The translations under genes and the position numbers were made by a program. DNA of 64,000 nucleotides, from NCBI RefSeq assembly GCF_018449525.1, contig NZ_JAAVUS010000001.1:868001-932000 (forward strand), in the 5' to 3' direction. Below the pieces are notes generated by a model that saw only the letters and a list, made by a program, of their open reading frames with translations, did not search any database and was not told the DNA's origin. Source of the DNA: Bradyrhizobium sp. dw_78 (GTDB taxonomy: Bacteria; Pseudomonadota; Alphaproteobacteria; Rhizobiales; Xanthobacteraceae). This document shows positions 16,077 to 24,845 of this stretch, piece by piece; the stretch's first letter is position 1; every line of letters begins with the position of its first letter.

Positions 16077-18503
16077 ATGGGGCGCTGCACCGATCGCACT
16101 TCGCGCCGGTTGCCGCGAAGCCGGTCGCTGCGAATAGTTGTGCTTGTTTCCGCTCCGGATTTGATCGGCTGCGGCGTGTCAAAATTCTCGTATCGTCTGG
16201 TATCCACCTTGGCATTTGCGCCGCTGTTTTGCCAGCCGGCGCCGGCCGAGACGGAAACACCGACGAATCCGACCCCGCTTCCGACCATCACGGTTCGTGC
16301 GCAGCCGAAGTTGCGGCCGCAGCAGACGCGCTCTGCCGGGCTACGCCGCAAGAAACCCGCCGCCGTGATCGCTTCGGGCGCCAGCGCGACGACGCCCCAG
16401 GCCACGGGATCCGGCGCTTCGAATGTCGGCAGCGGCCCGGTTGTCCCGCCAAGCCTCGCCAGCCAGATGACGGCAACCGGCGTAGAACTCAACGCGCGTC
16501 CGGTCACGCGGCCGGGAGAAATACTCGAGGCGGCGCCCGGATTGATCGTGACCCAGCACAGCGGGGAAGGCAAAGCCAACCAGTATTTTCTGCGCGGCTA
16601 CAATCTCGATCACGGCACCGACATGGCGATCTGGGTCGACGACGTGCCGATCAATCTGCGCACGCATGCGCACGGGCAGGGCTATTCGGACCTGAACTGG
16701 CTGATGCCCGAAACGGTCAACACGCTTGAGATCCGTAAGGGGCCTTATTTCGCCGACGAGGGCGATTTCGCTTCGGCCGGCAATCTCCACATCGGCCTGA
16801 TCGACAGCGTCAGCAGCAACGTCGCGGAGATGACCGTCGGCAGCTTCGGCTATGAGCGAATCTTCGGCATGGGCTCTGCCAGGGTCGGCGACGGCAATCT
16901 GCTGTTTGCGGGCGAGGCCGGCGCCTATAACGGCCCCTGGGTCAATCCGGACGACATGCGCAAGATCAATGGTCTGCTGCGCTACACCGAGGGAACGGCG
17001 TCGGACGGCTTTTCCGTCACCGGCATGGCCTATTCGAACAGATGGAATTCGACCGACCAGGTGCCGCTGCGCGCCATCACCTCGGGCCAGATCGGATTGT
17101 ATGGCGAGGAGGACCCGACCGATGGCGGCAACACCGACCGGTTTGCGCTGTCGGCGCGCATGGCCGGAACCGACGATGCCGGGTCATGGAAGGCCAACGC
17201 CTATGTGGTCAAAAGCGAACTCGATCTGTTCAACGACTTCACCTATTTTCTGAGCAATCCGACCCAAGGCGATCAGTTTCATCAGCATGACGACCGGGTG
17301 ATGACGGGCGCGAATGCGTCCAGGACGCTCAACGGAGCGTTCGCCGGCCGGCCGATGGAAACCACTTTCGGCGTTCAAACCCGGTATGACGACATCGATC
17401 TCGGTTTGACCGACACCTATCAGCGCGCCTTCCTGTCAAACGTTCGCAGCGACAAGGTGGGAGAAGGCAGCGTCGGGGTCTATATCCAGAATACGGTCCA
17501 CTGGATCGGCTGGCTCAGGACCATCGTGGGCTGGCGCGGCGATTATTATGACGCCAGCGTCGATTCCCTGTTCGACGCCAACAATTCCGGCAAGGTGAGC
17601 GCCGGGATCAGCAGTCCCAAATTCAGCCTGGTGCTGGGCCCGTTCGACAAGACCGAATTTTTCCTTGGCGCCGGCTACGGCATGCACAGCAACGACGCGC
17701 GTGGCGCGACGATTACCGAAGAGCCGGTCGACAGGGTTCAAAATCCGGGTGCGGCCTCGATTCCGCTCGGCGCGTCGCCGCTGCTGGTCCAGACCAAGGG
17801 CGCGGAAGTCGGCATTCGCAGCAAAATCATTCCGGGACTGGATTCGTCGGTCAGCCTGTTCATGCTCGACCAGGCGTCGGAAATCGTATTCGAGGGCGAC
17901 GCGGGCGACACCTCGGCGAGCCGGCCGAGCCGCCGCTACGGCGTGGAATGGACCAACACATATCAGCCGGCGTCCTGGCTGACGCTGGACGGCGATCTCG
18001 CAGTGTCGCATGCGCGGTTTGTCGGTTTCGACAGCGCGCAGGCCGATCTCTACGCCTCGCTGGCCGGCTATCCGCAGGCGCAGATCGGCAACGCGCCCGG
18101 CAATTATATCCCCAATGCGCCGGAGATCGTGGCGTCCGCCGGAATCACGATCGGCGAGAAGATCGGCTGGTTCGAAACCTTGCGCTGGCGTTATCTGGGC
18201 GCCAGTCCGCTGACGGAAGACAACGCGTTCCGTTCCTCCGCCACTAGCGTCTTCAACGGCAGCATCGGTTACCGGTTCGAGAACGGCTGGCGGATCCAGC
18301 TCGACGCACTCAATCTGTTCGACGCCAGCGCGGACCAGATCACTTACGCCTACGGGTCGCTGATCAAGACCGACAGCCTCTATAACCTCTGCTACCCGGT
18401 GCAGAGGGCGCCCACGGCCGTCTGCCAGACCGGCGTCATGGATTATGTCCTGCACCCGATCGAACCCTTGGCCGTCCGGCTGACGGTCGCCGGCGTGTTT
18501 TGA
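16077..18503 (+). CDS. TonB-dependent outer-membrane receptor, probable nickel uptake
   Basis: 808 residues from ATG 16077. A GTG at 16176 gives a cleaner signal peptide (VSKFSYRLVSTLAFAPLF, cleavage after PAPA) and may be the real start. A TonB-box-like LPTITVRA follows, then a plug domain (EILEAAPGLIVTQHSGEGKA, YFLRGYNLDHG, IRKGPYFADEGDFASAGN) and a ~600-residue beta barrel ending in Phe (LTVAGVF). TonB receptors import scarce metal complexes through the outer membrane using proton-motive force. The divergent nikR and the shared operator make nickel the likely cargo. No nickel ABC or ExbBD genes lie beside it. Confidence 0.85.
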   Translation: MGRCTDRTSRRLPRSRSLRIVVLVSAPDLIGCGVSKFSYRLVSTLAFAPLFCQPAPAETETPTNPTPLPTITVRAQPKLRPQQTRSAGLRRKKPAAVIASGASATTPQATGSGASNVGSGPVVPPSLASQMTATGVELNARPVTRPGEILEAAPGLIVTQHSGEGKANQYFLRGYNLDHGTDMAIWVDDVPINLRTHAHGQGYSDLNWLMPETVNTLEIRKGPYFADEGDFASAGNLHIGLIDSVSSNVAEMTVGSFGYERIFGMGSARVGDGNLLFAGEAGAYNGPWVNPDDMRKINGLLRYTEGTASDGFSVTGMAYSNRWNSTDQVPLRAITSGQIGLYGEEDPTDGGNTDRFALSARMAGTDDAGSWKANAYVVKSELDLFNDFTYFLSNPTQGDQFHQHDDRVMTGANASRTLNGAFAGRPMETTFGVQTRYDDIDLGLTDTYQRAFLSNVRSDKVGEGSVGVYIQNTVHWIGWLRTIVGWRGDYYDASVDSLFDANNSGKVSAGISSPKFSLVLGPFDKTEFFLGAGYGMHSNDARGATITEEPVDRVQNPGAASIPLGASPLLVQTKGAEVGIRSKIIPGLDSSVSLFMLDQASEIVFEGDAGDTSASRPSRRYGVEWTNTYQPASWLTLDGDLAVSHARFVGFDSAQADLYASLAGYPQAQIGNAPGNYIPNAPEIVASAGITIGEKIGWFETLRWRYLGASPLTEDNAFRSSATSVFNGSIGYRFENGWRIQLDALNLFDASADQITYAYGSLIKTDSLYNLCYPVQRAPTAVCQTGVMDYVLHPIEPLAVRLTVAGVF

Positions 18504-18530
18504 GCTTCACGCGAACCGGAAGCCACACCG
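18501..18530. repeat. Fragment of dispersed repeat (CACGCGAACCGGAAGCCAC core)
   Basis: The core after the TonB receptor stop matches the better-preserved element at 57371-57418 and, inverted, those at 27259 and 28907. It lies in the 68-bp gap between the convergent receptor and flgN-like genes. Confidence 0.55.
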
Positions 18531-18571
18531 CTATCCAAGTCCGGGAGCGGGCTTCGCCCGAAAGCGCCATG

Positions 18572-19063
18572 TCAAAGCGAGCGGCTGACCGATAGCGGCG
18601 CGATGTTGCGCGGTCCCGGCGCGGTGCGCCGGCCCGCTGCAGTATAGGTGTTGGGAATGGTGCGGCGCTGCATCTCCGCATTGACGCCGCGCACGATGCT
18701 TTCGGAGACCGCGTGCGCCGTGGCGAGCACCGTGAGGTTGATCTTCAGCATCGAGCGGAACACGTCGTGGTGACGATGCAGCGTGGTCACAAGCTCCGGC
18801 ATCGATTGCTGCAGATATTTATGGCTCGCCTTCAGAAGCGTCAGCAGGTTGACGTAACGGCGCGACAGCTCGGTCTTTTTCGGCTCGAATGCCATCGCCT
18901 CGCGGATCTTGCCGGCGCGGACCAGTTCGGTTTCGCGCTCGATCACGCCAAGCAATGTGGTCATCACCTCGATCATGCCCTCGGCGAGCTTGCGCGCCTC
19001 GGCCGGTGTCGCGGCCGCGGGGATCGGCGGTGGGGCCGGCTGGCGCTGGGGGGATTGCTGCAT
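18572..19063 (-). CDS. FlgN-like flagellar export chaperone
   Basis: 163 residues, mostly alpha-helical (residues 20-130), with IERETELVRAGKIREAMAFE and a ELSRRYVNLLTLLK helix. These match the FlgN pattern E-x-x-L-[LV]-x-x-G-x-x-x-x-x-x-x-x-x-K. FlgN chaperones the hook-associated proteins FlgK and FlgL. Pro/Ala-rich N-terminus; the C-terminal ~30 residues are low complexity. It is the last gene of flgI-flgJ-flgN on the minus strand, 32 bp after flgJ, the usual order in relatives. Similarity is moderate, so the symbol is left blank. Confidence 0.65.
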   Translation of the reverse strand: MQQSPQRQPAPPPIPAAATPAEARKLAEGMIEVMTTLLGVIERETELVRAGKIREAMAFEPKKTELSRRYVNLLTLLKASHKYLQQSMPELVTTLHRHHDVFRSMLKINLTVLATAHAVSESIVRGVNAEMQRRTIPNTYTAAGRRTAPGPRNIAPLSVSRSL

Positions 19064-19095
19064 GTCTGGTTTCCTTGCGGATTTCCTTGGGAGGG

Positions 19096-19461
19096 TTAGC
19101 TGTTGCTGCCGGCGCGGGCCTGCTGCAGGATCAGCGTGCGATAGACTTCATGCGAGATGCCGATGCCGCCGGCCTTGGCAAAAGATTTCGAATACTGGTC
19201 GGTCATCATCGAGCGCCAGACGCCGGTGCCCGGCGTGTTGCCGAACGGGCCGTCGCCCTGCAGGCCGCTGGTCATCTGCGAAAACATCGAGTTGATGAAC
19301 ATCGCCTCGAAATTGGTCGCGATCGTTTTCGTCTTGGCCTGCGCTTGCGGCGACACCTTGTTCAGCGCGTTCGCGAGATCGTAATCCGGATGGCCGGCGA
19401 AGTTCGGAATCCCGGCGGTCGCCGCGTGGCTTGCGAAGGTATTGTTCACATTGGTCTGCAT
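19096..19461 (-). CDS. flgJ: Rod-binding protein, FlgJ N-terminal domain only
   Basis: 121 residues. NFEAMFINSMFSQMTSGL and GTGVWRSMMTDQYSKSFAK are the rod-binding domain of FlgJ. The C-terminal muramidase domain of enterobacterial FlgJ is absent, as in Caulobacter CheL-type proteins, so a separate lytic enzyme must open the peptidoglycan. ATG 19461 overlaps the flgI stop as TGATG; a GTG at 19464 is also in frame. It acts as scaffold for the rod in the periplasm. Confidence 0.88.
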   Translation of the reverse strand: MQTNVNNTFASHAATAGIPNFAGHPDYDLANALNKVSPQAQAKTKTIATNFEAMFINSMFSQMTSGLQGDGPFGNTPGTGVWRSMMTDQYSKSFAKAGGIGISHEVYRTLILQQARAGSNS

Positions 19462-20594
19462 CACATTACCTCGATATCGGCTTCGATGGCGCCTGCGGCC
19501 TTGATCGCCTGCAGGATGCCGATCAGGTCGCGCGGACCGATGCCGAGACCGTTGAGGCCGTCGACAAGCTGTTGCAGCGAGACGCCGTCTTTCATGACGG
19601 CAAGTTTCTTGCCGTCTTCAGTGACGCCCACGCGCGTGTTCGGCGTCACCACGGTTCGCCCGCGCGAGAAAGCATTGGGCTGGCTCACCTGCGGGCTTTC
19701 GGAGATCGTGACGGTGAGGTTGCCCTGCGCCACCGCGACGGTGGCGACACGGACATCGCGGCCCATCACGATGATGCCGGAACGCTCGTCGATGACGATC
19801 TTGGCGGGAAGGTCCGGCTCGACCTGCAACTGCTCGATCTCGGTCAGGAAGGCGACGACATTGCCCTTGAACTCCGGCGGGATCGAAAGCTGCACGGTCG
19901 AAGGATCGATCGGCTCGGCGGTCTTGACGCCGAGGTAGTCGTTAACCGCGGCGGCGATGCGCTTGGCGGTGGTGAAGTCCGAGTTGCGCAGTGCGAGCCG
20001 CACATTGGGCAGGCGGTTGAGCGCGAATTCGATTTCGCGTTCGATGATGGCGCCGTTGGCGATACGGCCGACCGTCGGCACGCCGCGAACGATCTTGGCG
20101 GCTTCGCCTTCGGCCTGGAAACCGTTGATCGCGACCGAACCCTGAGCCACTGCGTAGACGTTGCCGTCGGCGCCGAGCAGGGGGGTGACGAGCAGGGTAC
20201 CGCCCTGCAAATTCTTGGCGTCGCCGAGCGAGGACACCGTGACGTCCATCCGCGTGCCCTGGGTTCCGAACGGCGGCAGATTGCCGGTCACCATCACCGC
20301 GGCGACGTTGCCGGTGCGCATGGTGACGCCAGGCGCGATCTTGACGCCCATGCGCTCGAGCATCGCCTGCAAGGATTGCTTGGTGAAGGGCGCGTTGTTC
20401 AAGGTGTCGCCGGTGCCGTTGAGGCCGACGACGAGGCCATAGCCGACCAGCTGGTTCTGCCGCACGCCCTCGATATTGGCGAGATCCTTGATCCGGGACG
20501 TCGCGCGGGCAGGCGTTGCCGGCAGCGCGAGCGCAAGCGCCAGCAATGCGGCACAGGCCACCCGAAACACGCTTGCCGAAAACACGCTTGGCAT
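19461..20594 (-). CDS. flgI: Flagellar P-ring protein FlgI
   Basis: 377 residues from ATG 20594, preceded by GGGGAG; an upstream in-frame start at 20645 lacks a ribosome site. Signal peptide is residues 1-31 (VACAALLALALALPATPARA). The mature protein opens with SRIKDLANIEGVRQNQLVGY and includes GLNGTGD, diagnostic of FlgI. It builds the periplasmic P ring, with FlgA as chaperone. It is divergent from fliX, the same arrangement as in Caulobacter. Confidence 0.96.
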   Translation of the reverse strand: MPSVFSASVFRVACAALLALALALPATPARATSRIKDLANIEGVRQNQLVGYGLVVGLNGTGDTLNNAPFTKQSLQAMLERMGVKIAPGVTMRTGNVAAVMVTGNLPPFGTQGTRMDVTVSSLGDAKNLQGGTLLVTPLLGADGNVYAVAQGSVAINGFQAEGEAAKIVRGVPTVGRIANGAIIEREIEFALNRLPNVRLALRNSDFTTAKRIAAAVNDYLGVKTAEPIDPSTVQLSIPPEFKGNVVAFLTEIEQLQVEPDLPAKIVIDERSGIIVMGRDVRVATVAVAQGNLTVTISESPQVSQPNAFSRGRTVVTPNTRVGVTEDGKKLAVMKDGVSLQQLVDGLNGLGIGPRDLIGILQAIKAAGAIEADIEVM

Positions 20595-20799
20595 CCTCTG
20601 CTCCCCGCTGAGGTCTTGACGCTTGGCGGCGCGCGCCACTCCCATGACGGCGATCCGGCATTAACTATGCGAGCGCCGTGCCAGCGCGCATTTTCGGATT
20701 AATGGTTTGATTTTGCTGGATAAAAATTAGAGATCTGGTCACGCTCCATTAGCTGTCGCCATGACGAAACTGCCCCGCGCGGCAAATTTTGCCGGGTCA

Positions 20800-20818
20800 T
20801 TTACGCTTCGTTAACCAC
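20800..20818 (+). promoter_or_regulatory. CtrA-like site TTTA-N7-TTAACCAC before fliX
   Basis: TTTA 20800-20803, seven bases, TTAACCAC 20811-20818, 37 bp before the fliX ATG and in the flgI-fliX divergent region. In Caulobacter the fliX promoter is a known CtrA target. Confidence 0.6.
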
Positions 20819-20855
20819 GACCAAGCGAAGCTTGCGGCACACAGCGAGAACGACC

Positions 20856-21269
20856 ATGCGCATCTACGGACCGAACGGCACCACCCTGGGCGCTCCGGCT
20901 CCCAGCACAAAACGAACCAGTTCGAGCGGTTTTGCGTTACCGGAAGAAACGGCGTCGGCTTCGGAAAGCCGCGCGACCAGCGCGCCCAAGGCGACCGCCA
21001 ACATCGACGCGCTGCTGGCCCTGCAAGGGGTCGAGGATCCGACCGAACGGCGCAAGCGTTCGGTGCAGCGCGGCAAGGGCGCGCTCGACGTGCTCGACGA
21101 CCTCAAGCTCGGTCTGCTCTCGGGCAATCTCACCGCTTCGACAGTGAGCCGGCTGCGCGACGCCGCCGCCAACCTCAAATCCTCCTCCGGCGATCCGGGC
21201 CTGGATGCGGTGTTGTCCGAGATCGAATTGCGGGTCGAAGTCGAACTCGCCAAGGCGGGCCAAGTCTAG
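20856..21269 (+). CDS. fliX: Flagellar assembly regulator FliX
   Basis: 137 residues from ATG 20856 (MRIYGPNGTTLGAPAP is the typical FliX opening). The C-terminal part GALDVLDDLKLGLLSGNL is also conserved. In Caulobacter FliX is a trans-acting factor that couples completion of early flagellar structures to activation of late genes through FlbD. Three near-identical 14-16-bp units start at the stop codon. The next 8 kb are not flagellar, so it stands alone. Confidence 0.93.
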   Translation: MRIYGPNGTTLGAPAPSTKRTSSSGFALPEETASASESRATSAPKATANIDALLALQGVEDPTERRKRSVQRGKGALDVLDDLKLGLLSGNLTASTVSRLRDAAANLKSSSGDPGLDAVLSEIELRVEVELAKAGQV

Positions 21270-21303
21270 GACGTCTAAGTCTAGGACGGCCAAGTCTAGG
21301 GGG
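21261..21303 (+). repeat. Triplicated CAAGTCTAGG unit at the fliX stop
   Basis: Three copies of [CT][CA]AAGTCTAGG at 21261, ~21275 and 21291. The first contains the TAG stop of fliX. This is probably slippage; no function is proposed. Confidence 0.7.
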
Positions 21304-21365
21304 CGCGATGGCATCGCGCTCCGGAGCGGCGCTTCCGGAGACTGAATCTGTTGAAATACGGCGTT

Positions 21366-21740
21366 TTACGCCGCCATCGCCTTGTGCTGGCCATCGTAGC
21401 GGCGTTGCGCGGCCAGCACTTCCTTCAAGTGAGTTTCGGCCCAATCGCGCAAGGGATCGACCGCCTTTGCCAGCGTCGCGCCGAGCGGCGTGATCGAATA
21501 TTCCACCGTCACCGGGACGGTCGCGATGGCACGGCGCCGGATCAGGCCGTCGCGCTCGAGACTCTTGAGCACCTGTGACAGCATCTTCTGCGAGATGCCC
21601 TCGATCATCCGGCGCAATTGATTGAAGCGTATCGGCTGCTCCCGCAACAGCAGCAGGATGAGCACCGCCCATTTGTCGCCGACGCGATCCAGGATCTGTC
21701 GGGTGGGGCAGTCGGCCGAATAGGCATTGGGCGCTTTCAC
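21366..21740 (-). CDS. HxlR-family transcriptional regulator
   Basis: 124 residues from GTG 21740, preceded by GGAG; a TTG at 21773 is alternative. The winged-helix HxlR pattern is plain: DCPTRQILDRVGDKWAVLIL, then RFNQLRRMIEGISQKMLSQ and YSITPLG. The Cys is the usual family position used for redox or aldehyde sensing. It is divergent from an NAD(P)-binding protein, so it probably controls that gene. Confidence 0.9.
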   Translation of the reverse strand: MKAPNAYSADCPTRQILDRVGDKWAVLILLLLREQPIRFNQLRRMIEGISQKMLSQVLKSLERDGLIRRRAIATVPVTVEYSITPLGATLAKAVDPLRDWAETHLKEVLAAQRRYDGQHKAMAA

Positions 21741-21848
21741 GGGGGTTACTCCGGCGTAATCAGGTGACCTCAAAGTGCTCTCTTAACACTTACAGCCTTT
21801 TTGATATCTAGTAACTATTACATACCAGAAAACTGAAAGAGAGTTGTC

Positions 21849-22460
21849 ATGAAAATCGCAGTTGTCGGAGCTTCGGGGAATGCCGGCTCGCGTATCGTCA
21901 CCGAACTTGCCGGCCGTGGACACGCCGTCACGGCCATTGCCCGTCATCCGGAAAAGATCGTCCCGCAGCCGAATGTCGTGGCGAAGCGGGGCGATGCGAT
22001 GGACCAGGGCTCGCTGGCGCAGCTATTGGCCGGCCACGACGTCGCCATCAGTTCTATCCATTTCCTCGACAGCGATCCGGCGAAACTGATCGGGGCTGTC
22101 CGCGATTCGAAGGTGGGTCGCTATCTCGTCGTCGGCGGCGCCGGCAGTCTTGAGGTGGCCCCCGGCGTCGCGCTGGTGACGATTCCGGACTTCCCCGTGG
22201 CATACAAGGCGGAGGCCGAGAAGGGCGGAGCCTTTCTCGACCTGCTCCGGCAGCAAAAGGAGCTGAACTGGACCTTCCTGTCGCCGTCCGCCCTGTTCAT
22301 CGCCGGCCAGCGAACCGGCAAGTTCCGGCTCGGGATCGATCAGCTTTTGACCGCTGCGGATGGGAAAAGCTGGATTTCCTTCGAGGATTTCGCGGTCGCG
22401 CTCGCCGACGAAATCGAGCATCCGGCCCATATCCGCCAGCGTTTCACGGTTGGCTATTAA
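21849..22460 (+). CDS. NAD(P)-binding oxidoreductase, atypical SDR / YwnB-like
   Basis: 203 residues. A Rossmann glycine motif sits at the N-terminus (KIAVVGASGNAGSRIVTEL, G-x-x-G-x-x-G). VVGGAGSLEV lies near residue 100. It lacks the YxxxK of classical SDRs, as in the atypical NAD(P)H-binding SDR5 group. The ribosome site GAAAGAGAG is well placed before ATG 21849. The pairing with a divergent HxlR regulator is common for electrophile- or quinone-responsive units. The substrate is unknown. Confidence 0.8.
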   Translation: MKIAVVGASGNAGSRIVTELAGRGHAVTAIARHPEKIVPQPNVVAKRGDAMDQGSLAQLLAGHDVAISSIHFLDSDPAKLIGAVRDSKVGRYLVVGGAGSLEVAPGVALVTIPDFPVAYKAEAEKGGAFLDLLRQQKELNWTFLSPSALFIAGQRTGKFRLGIDQLLTAADGKSWISFEDFAVALADEIEHPAHIRQRFTVGY

Positions 22461-22626
22461 TCGGGCAGGGCCGTCCCGATCCGGCCGGGCTCGGGCTCCC
22501 GGTTAAGCCCTTGGGGACGGTCCTGTTTCCCAAAGGGTCGATATTGTCTGTCACATGACGCCGCTATATAAGGCGCGGCGCGGACGGATACTTTTCCGCC
22601 GCCTCGCACGTACAGATGGGCTGGCC

Positions 22627-23037
22627 TTGGAAAAGTTGAAAAACTACCGACCCTCCGAAAAAGAGCCTTTCATGAACGAGCGCCAGCGCGAGTATTTTCG
22701 CGCCAAGCTGCTGGCGTGGAAGGACGAAATCCTGCGGGAATCGCGTCTCACGCTGCAGACGCTCCAGGAAGAAAACGTCAATCATCCTGATCTTGCCGAC
22801 CGGGCGTCCTCCGAAACCGATCGCGCGATCGAATTGCGGGCGCGTGACCGCCAGCGCAAGCTGATCTCCAAGATCGATGCGGCGTTGCAGCGCATCGAGG
22901 ACAACACCTACGGTTATTGCGAAGAGACCGGCGAGCCGATTTCGCTGAAGCGGCTCGAAGCCCGGCCGATCGCCACGCTTTCGGTGGAAGCGCAGGAACG
23001 CCACGAGAAGCGCGAGAAGGTCTATCGCGACGAGTAG
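22627..23037 (+). CDS. dksA: RNA polymerase-binding transcription factor DksA
   Basis: About 136 residues. The coiled-coil (MNERQREYFRAKLLAW; NHPDLADRASSETDRA) with its acidic DxxDxA-type tip enters the RNA polymerase secondary channel and works with ppGpp. The C-terminal globular part ends LKRLEARPIATLSVEAQERH. Of the four zinc-binding cysteines of E. coli DksA only one remains (GYCEETGEP), so the fold is zinc-free. No ATG lies where the family starts; TTG 22627 is chosen because the PSEKEPFMNE segment is conserved. ATG 22555 or 22672 are alternatives. Confidence 0.88.
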   Translation: MEKLKNYRPSEKEPFMNERQREYFRAKLLAWKDEILRESRLTLQTLQEENVNHPDLADRASSETDRAIELRARDRQRKLISKIDAALQRIEDNTYGYCEETGEPISLKRLEARPIATLSVEAQERHEKREKVYRDE

Positions 23038-23092
23038 GACACCGCCGCGGGCTCAGATTGCGGTGCCCGGCGCTTGAGCGCCGGACGGATCG

Positions 23093-23326
23093 TTACTTCG
23101 TGGGTTGATTGCGTTCGCTTTCTGCTGTCCCCGGCGCGGGTTCATGATGATGCCCGTGGTGGTGCCCGAACAGATGCATCAGCGGGCAGGCCAGCAACAG
23201 GAGATAAGGCAGGGCGCCGAGAACATGGCCGGTGTGCGTCGCTAACAGGTAAATGCCGAGCACCGCTGCAAACATGGTCGCGGCAAATCCGGCCTTTGAT
23301 CCCAGAAAATAGCAAAACGCGCCCAT
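23093..23326 (-). CDS. Small membrane protein, DUF2933-like
   Basis: 77 residues. Two hydrophobic segments (residues ~11-30 and 37-50) are separated by HTGHVL. LPYLLLLACPLMHLF is followed by a His-rich HHHGHHH tail typical of DUF2933 proteins, which are often found with metal or copper tolerance genes. It follows the next small membrane gene by 18 bp, a two-gene unit. Function is unknown. Confidence 0.65.
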   Translation of the reverse strand: MGAFCYFLGSKAGFAATMFAAVLGIYLLATHTGHVLGALPYLLLLACPLMHLFGHHHGHHHEPAPGTAESERNQPTK

Positions 23327-23344
23327 CCCGGCCTTTCCCGCATT

Positions 23345-23578
23345 TCAGCTTTTGGATTCAGGCTGGAATTCGGATCTGGGCCAATCCGCATAGGCGAACA
23401 GCCAAAGCGCGATCAGATTCACCACGGGAATGAAGATAAGCACCGACCAGAGCGCAGAGAATCCGACGCGGCGGAGGATGCGCCCGACCGGGATCACCAC
23501 GATGGCGACGATAAGCGCAAACCAGAGCCAATGTCCCGCACCAAAGCCCGTACTGGACCAGCCATATTCATACATCAT
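23345..23578 (-). CDS. Small membrane protein of unknown function
   Basis: 77 residues with two transmembrane segments (LWFALIVAIVVIPVGRILRR and SALWSVLIFIPVVNLIALW). The first ends in an Arg-rich loop. GGAGGG lies 7 bp before ATG 23578; three other in-frame ATGs (23593, 23584, 23575) are less well placed. It resembles short uncharacterised proteins of the PLDc_N or YqaE type in size only. Confidence 0.55.
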   Translation of the reverse strand: MMYEYGWSSTGFGAGHWLWFALIVAIVVIPVGRILRRVGFSALWSVLIFIPVVNLIALWLFAYADWPRSEFQPESKS

Positions 23579-23854
23579 GGTCATACCCTCCATGACTGAC
23601 GATATGCGGGCCGGTTCCGATCGATTTGACGCAAGTCAAGCATGAACCGTCATCCGCAAAATCCGCGCATGGCGGACAGACCGGGAGCGCTTGATCTAGC
23701 CGCTTGATCGCAAGCGGCTAGATCGAAAGGCTGGCTGGTCTTGTTTTCCATAACGGTCGAAGTCCATCGGGCGCCGCGGCCTGATGCGCTTGTAAAACGC
23801 CGGGCATGGTGATCAATTATCGTCAACTCGAAACCTGCAATGGGAGGGCGGCTG

Positions 23855-24640
23855 ATGGACAAGATACGCGCGGCCGCACAGATTATCGCCGCCGCCCGCC
23901 GCAATCGCACGCCGCTCGGCCCGTTGCCCGCTGACATCGCGCCAGGGGACGAGGCCGAGGGATACCGCATTCAGCGCGCCGTCCACGACCTGCTGCTGCC
24001 GCAGGTCGGCGCCTTGGTGGGGTACAAGATCGGCTGCACCAGCGCGGTGATGCAGCAATATCTCGGCATTCCCCATCCGTGCGGCGGTGGCGTATTCGCC
24101 AGCGGCGTTCATGACAGCGGCGTTGCGCTGCGGCACGGCGATTTCGTTCGCGTCGGTGTCGAATGCGAGATTGCGGTGCGGCTTGGACAGGATCTGTCGC
24201 CGTCGCAGGCGCCGTTCACGGCGGAGACCGTCGCCAAAGCCGTCGAGGCCTATCATCCCTCGATCGAAATCGTAGATGAGCGCTATGTCGATTGGCAGAC
24301 CATCGGCGCGCCGACGCTGGTGGCGGATGATTTCTATGCGGCCGGCTGTGTGCTGGGAAAACCGGTGGCGCGATCGGCCGCACCCGATTTGCTCGATGTG
24401 GCCGGACGCGCAATCGTCAATGGCAGCGAAGTGAGCCGCGGCACCGGCGCCGACGTGCTCGGCCATCCGCACAATCCGCTCGCCTGGCTGGCCAATCATC
24501 TTGCCGACGAGGGCGAGGGTCTGCGCGGGGGGCAGATCGTGCTGACCGGCAGCCTGGTGAAAACGATATGGCTCAACGCCGGCGACAGGGTGACGATGGA
24601 TCTGTCCGGGCTCGGCACGGTGGAAGCCGCGTTTTCCTGA
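23855..24640 (+). CDS. 2-keto-4-pentenoate hydratase / fumarylacetoacetate hydrolase-family protein
   Basis: 261 residues from ATG 23855, 8 bp after GGGAGG. Family landmarks are GYKIGCTSAVMQ, VECEIAVRLG (metal-binding Glu pair), a second acidic motif EIVDERYVDW, and GQIVLTGS. Such enzymes hydrate 2-hydroxypenta-2,4-dienoate or decarboxylate related acids in meta-cleavage pathways, using Mg or Mn. No other aromatic-degradation gene is beside it, so the physiological substrate is open. Confidence 0.85.
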   Translation: MDKIRAAAQIIAAARRNRTPLGPLPADIAPGDEAEGYRIQRAVHDLLLPQVGALVGYKIGCTSAVMQQYLGIPHPCGGGVFASGVHDSGVALRHGDFVRVGVECEIAVRLGQDLSPSQAPFTAETVAKAVEAYHPSIEIVDERYVDWQTIGAPTLVADDFYAAGCVLGKPVARSAAPDLLDVAGRAIVNGSEVSRGTGADVLGHPHNPLAWLANHLADEGEGLRGGQIVLTGSLVKTIWLNAGDRVTMDLSGLGTVEAAFS

Positions 24641-24752
24641 AGCGATCCTGTGTTCGATCGGACCGGGAGCGATCCAGAAATCGTATTTTTTGCGCCCGTT
24701 TGTTGCCGGATATGTACGGCGCAGCCGGATGCAATATCGCGTAACATGCAGT

Positions 24753-24771
24753 TTAAATATTGATTAACCAT
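24753..24771 (+). promoter_or_regulatory. CtrA-like site TTAA-N7-TTAACCAT before the 2OG oxygenase
   Basis: A perfect full site: TTAA 24753-24756, seven bases, TTAACCAT 24764-24771. It lies 74 bp before ATG 24846, the same spacing range as the flagellar sites in this window. Confidence 0.65.
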
Positions 24772-24845
24772 GACCCGGCAAGCTTTTTGAAGATGGCTCC
24801 GGGGGCGGCTCTGTCACGATCAACTCTTCTAAAGCGTGGTGCCGC

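Noticed and set aside
22498..22550. Terminator hairpin CCCTTGGGG ... CCCAAAGGG after the NAD(P)-binding gene
   Set aside because: The arms pair only with a mismatch or bulge and there is no U-run, so it was not listed as a terminator.
23650..23970. 106-residue minus-strand open frame before the hydratase-like gene
   Set aside because: It overlaps the start of a clear plus-strand enzyme, is Ala/Arg/Ser-rich and has no family pattern.
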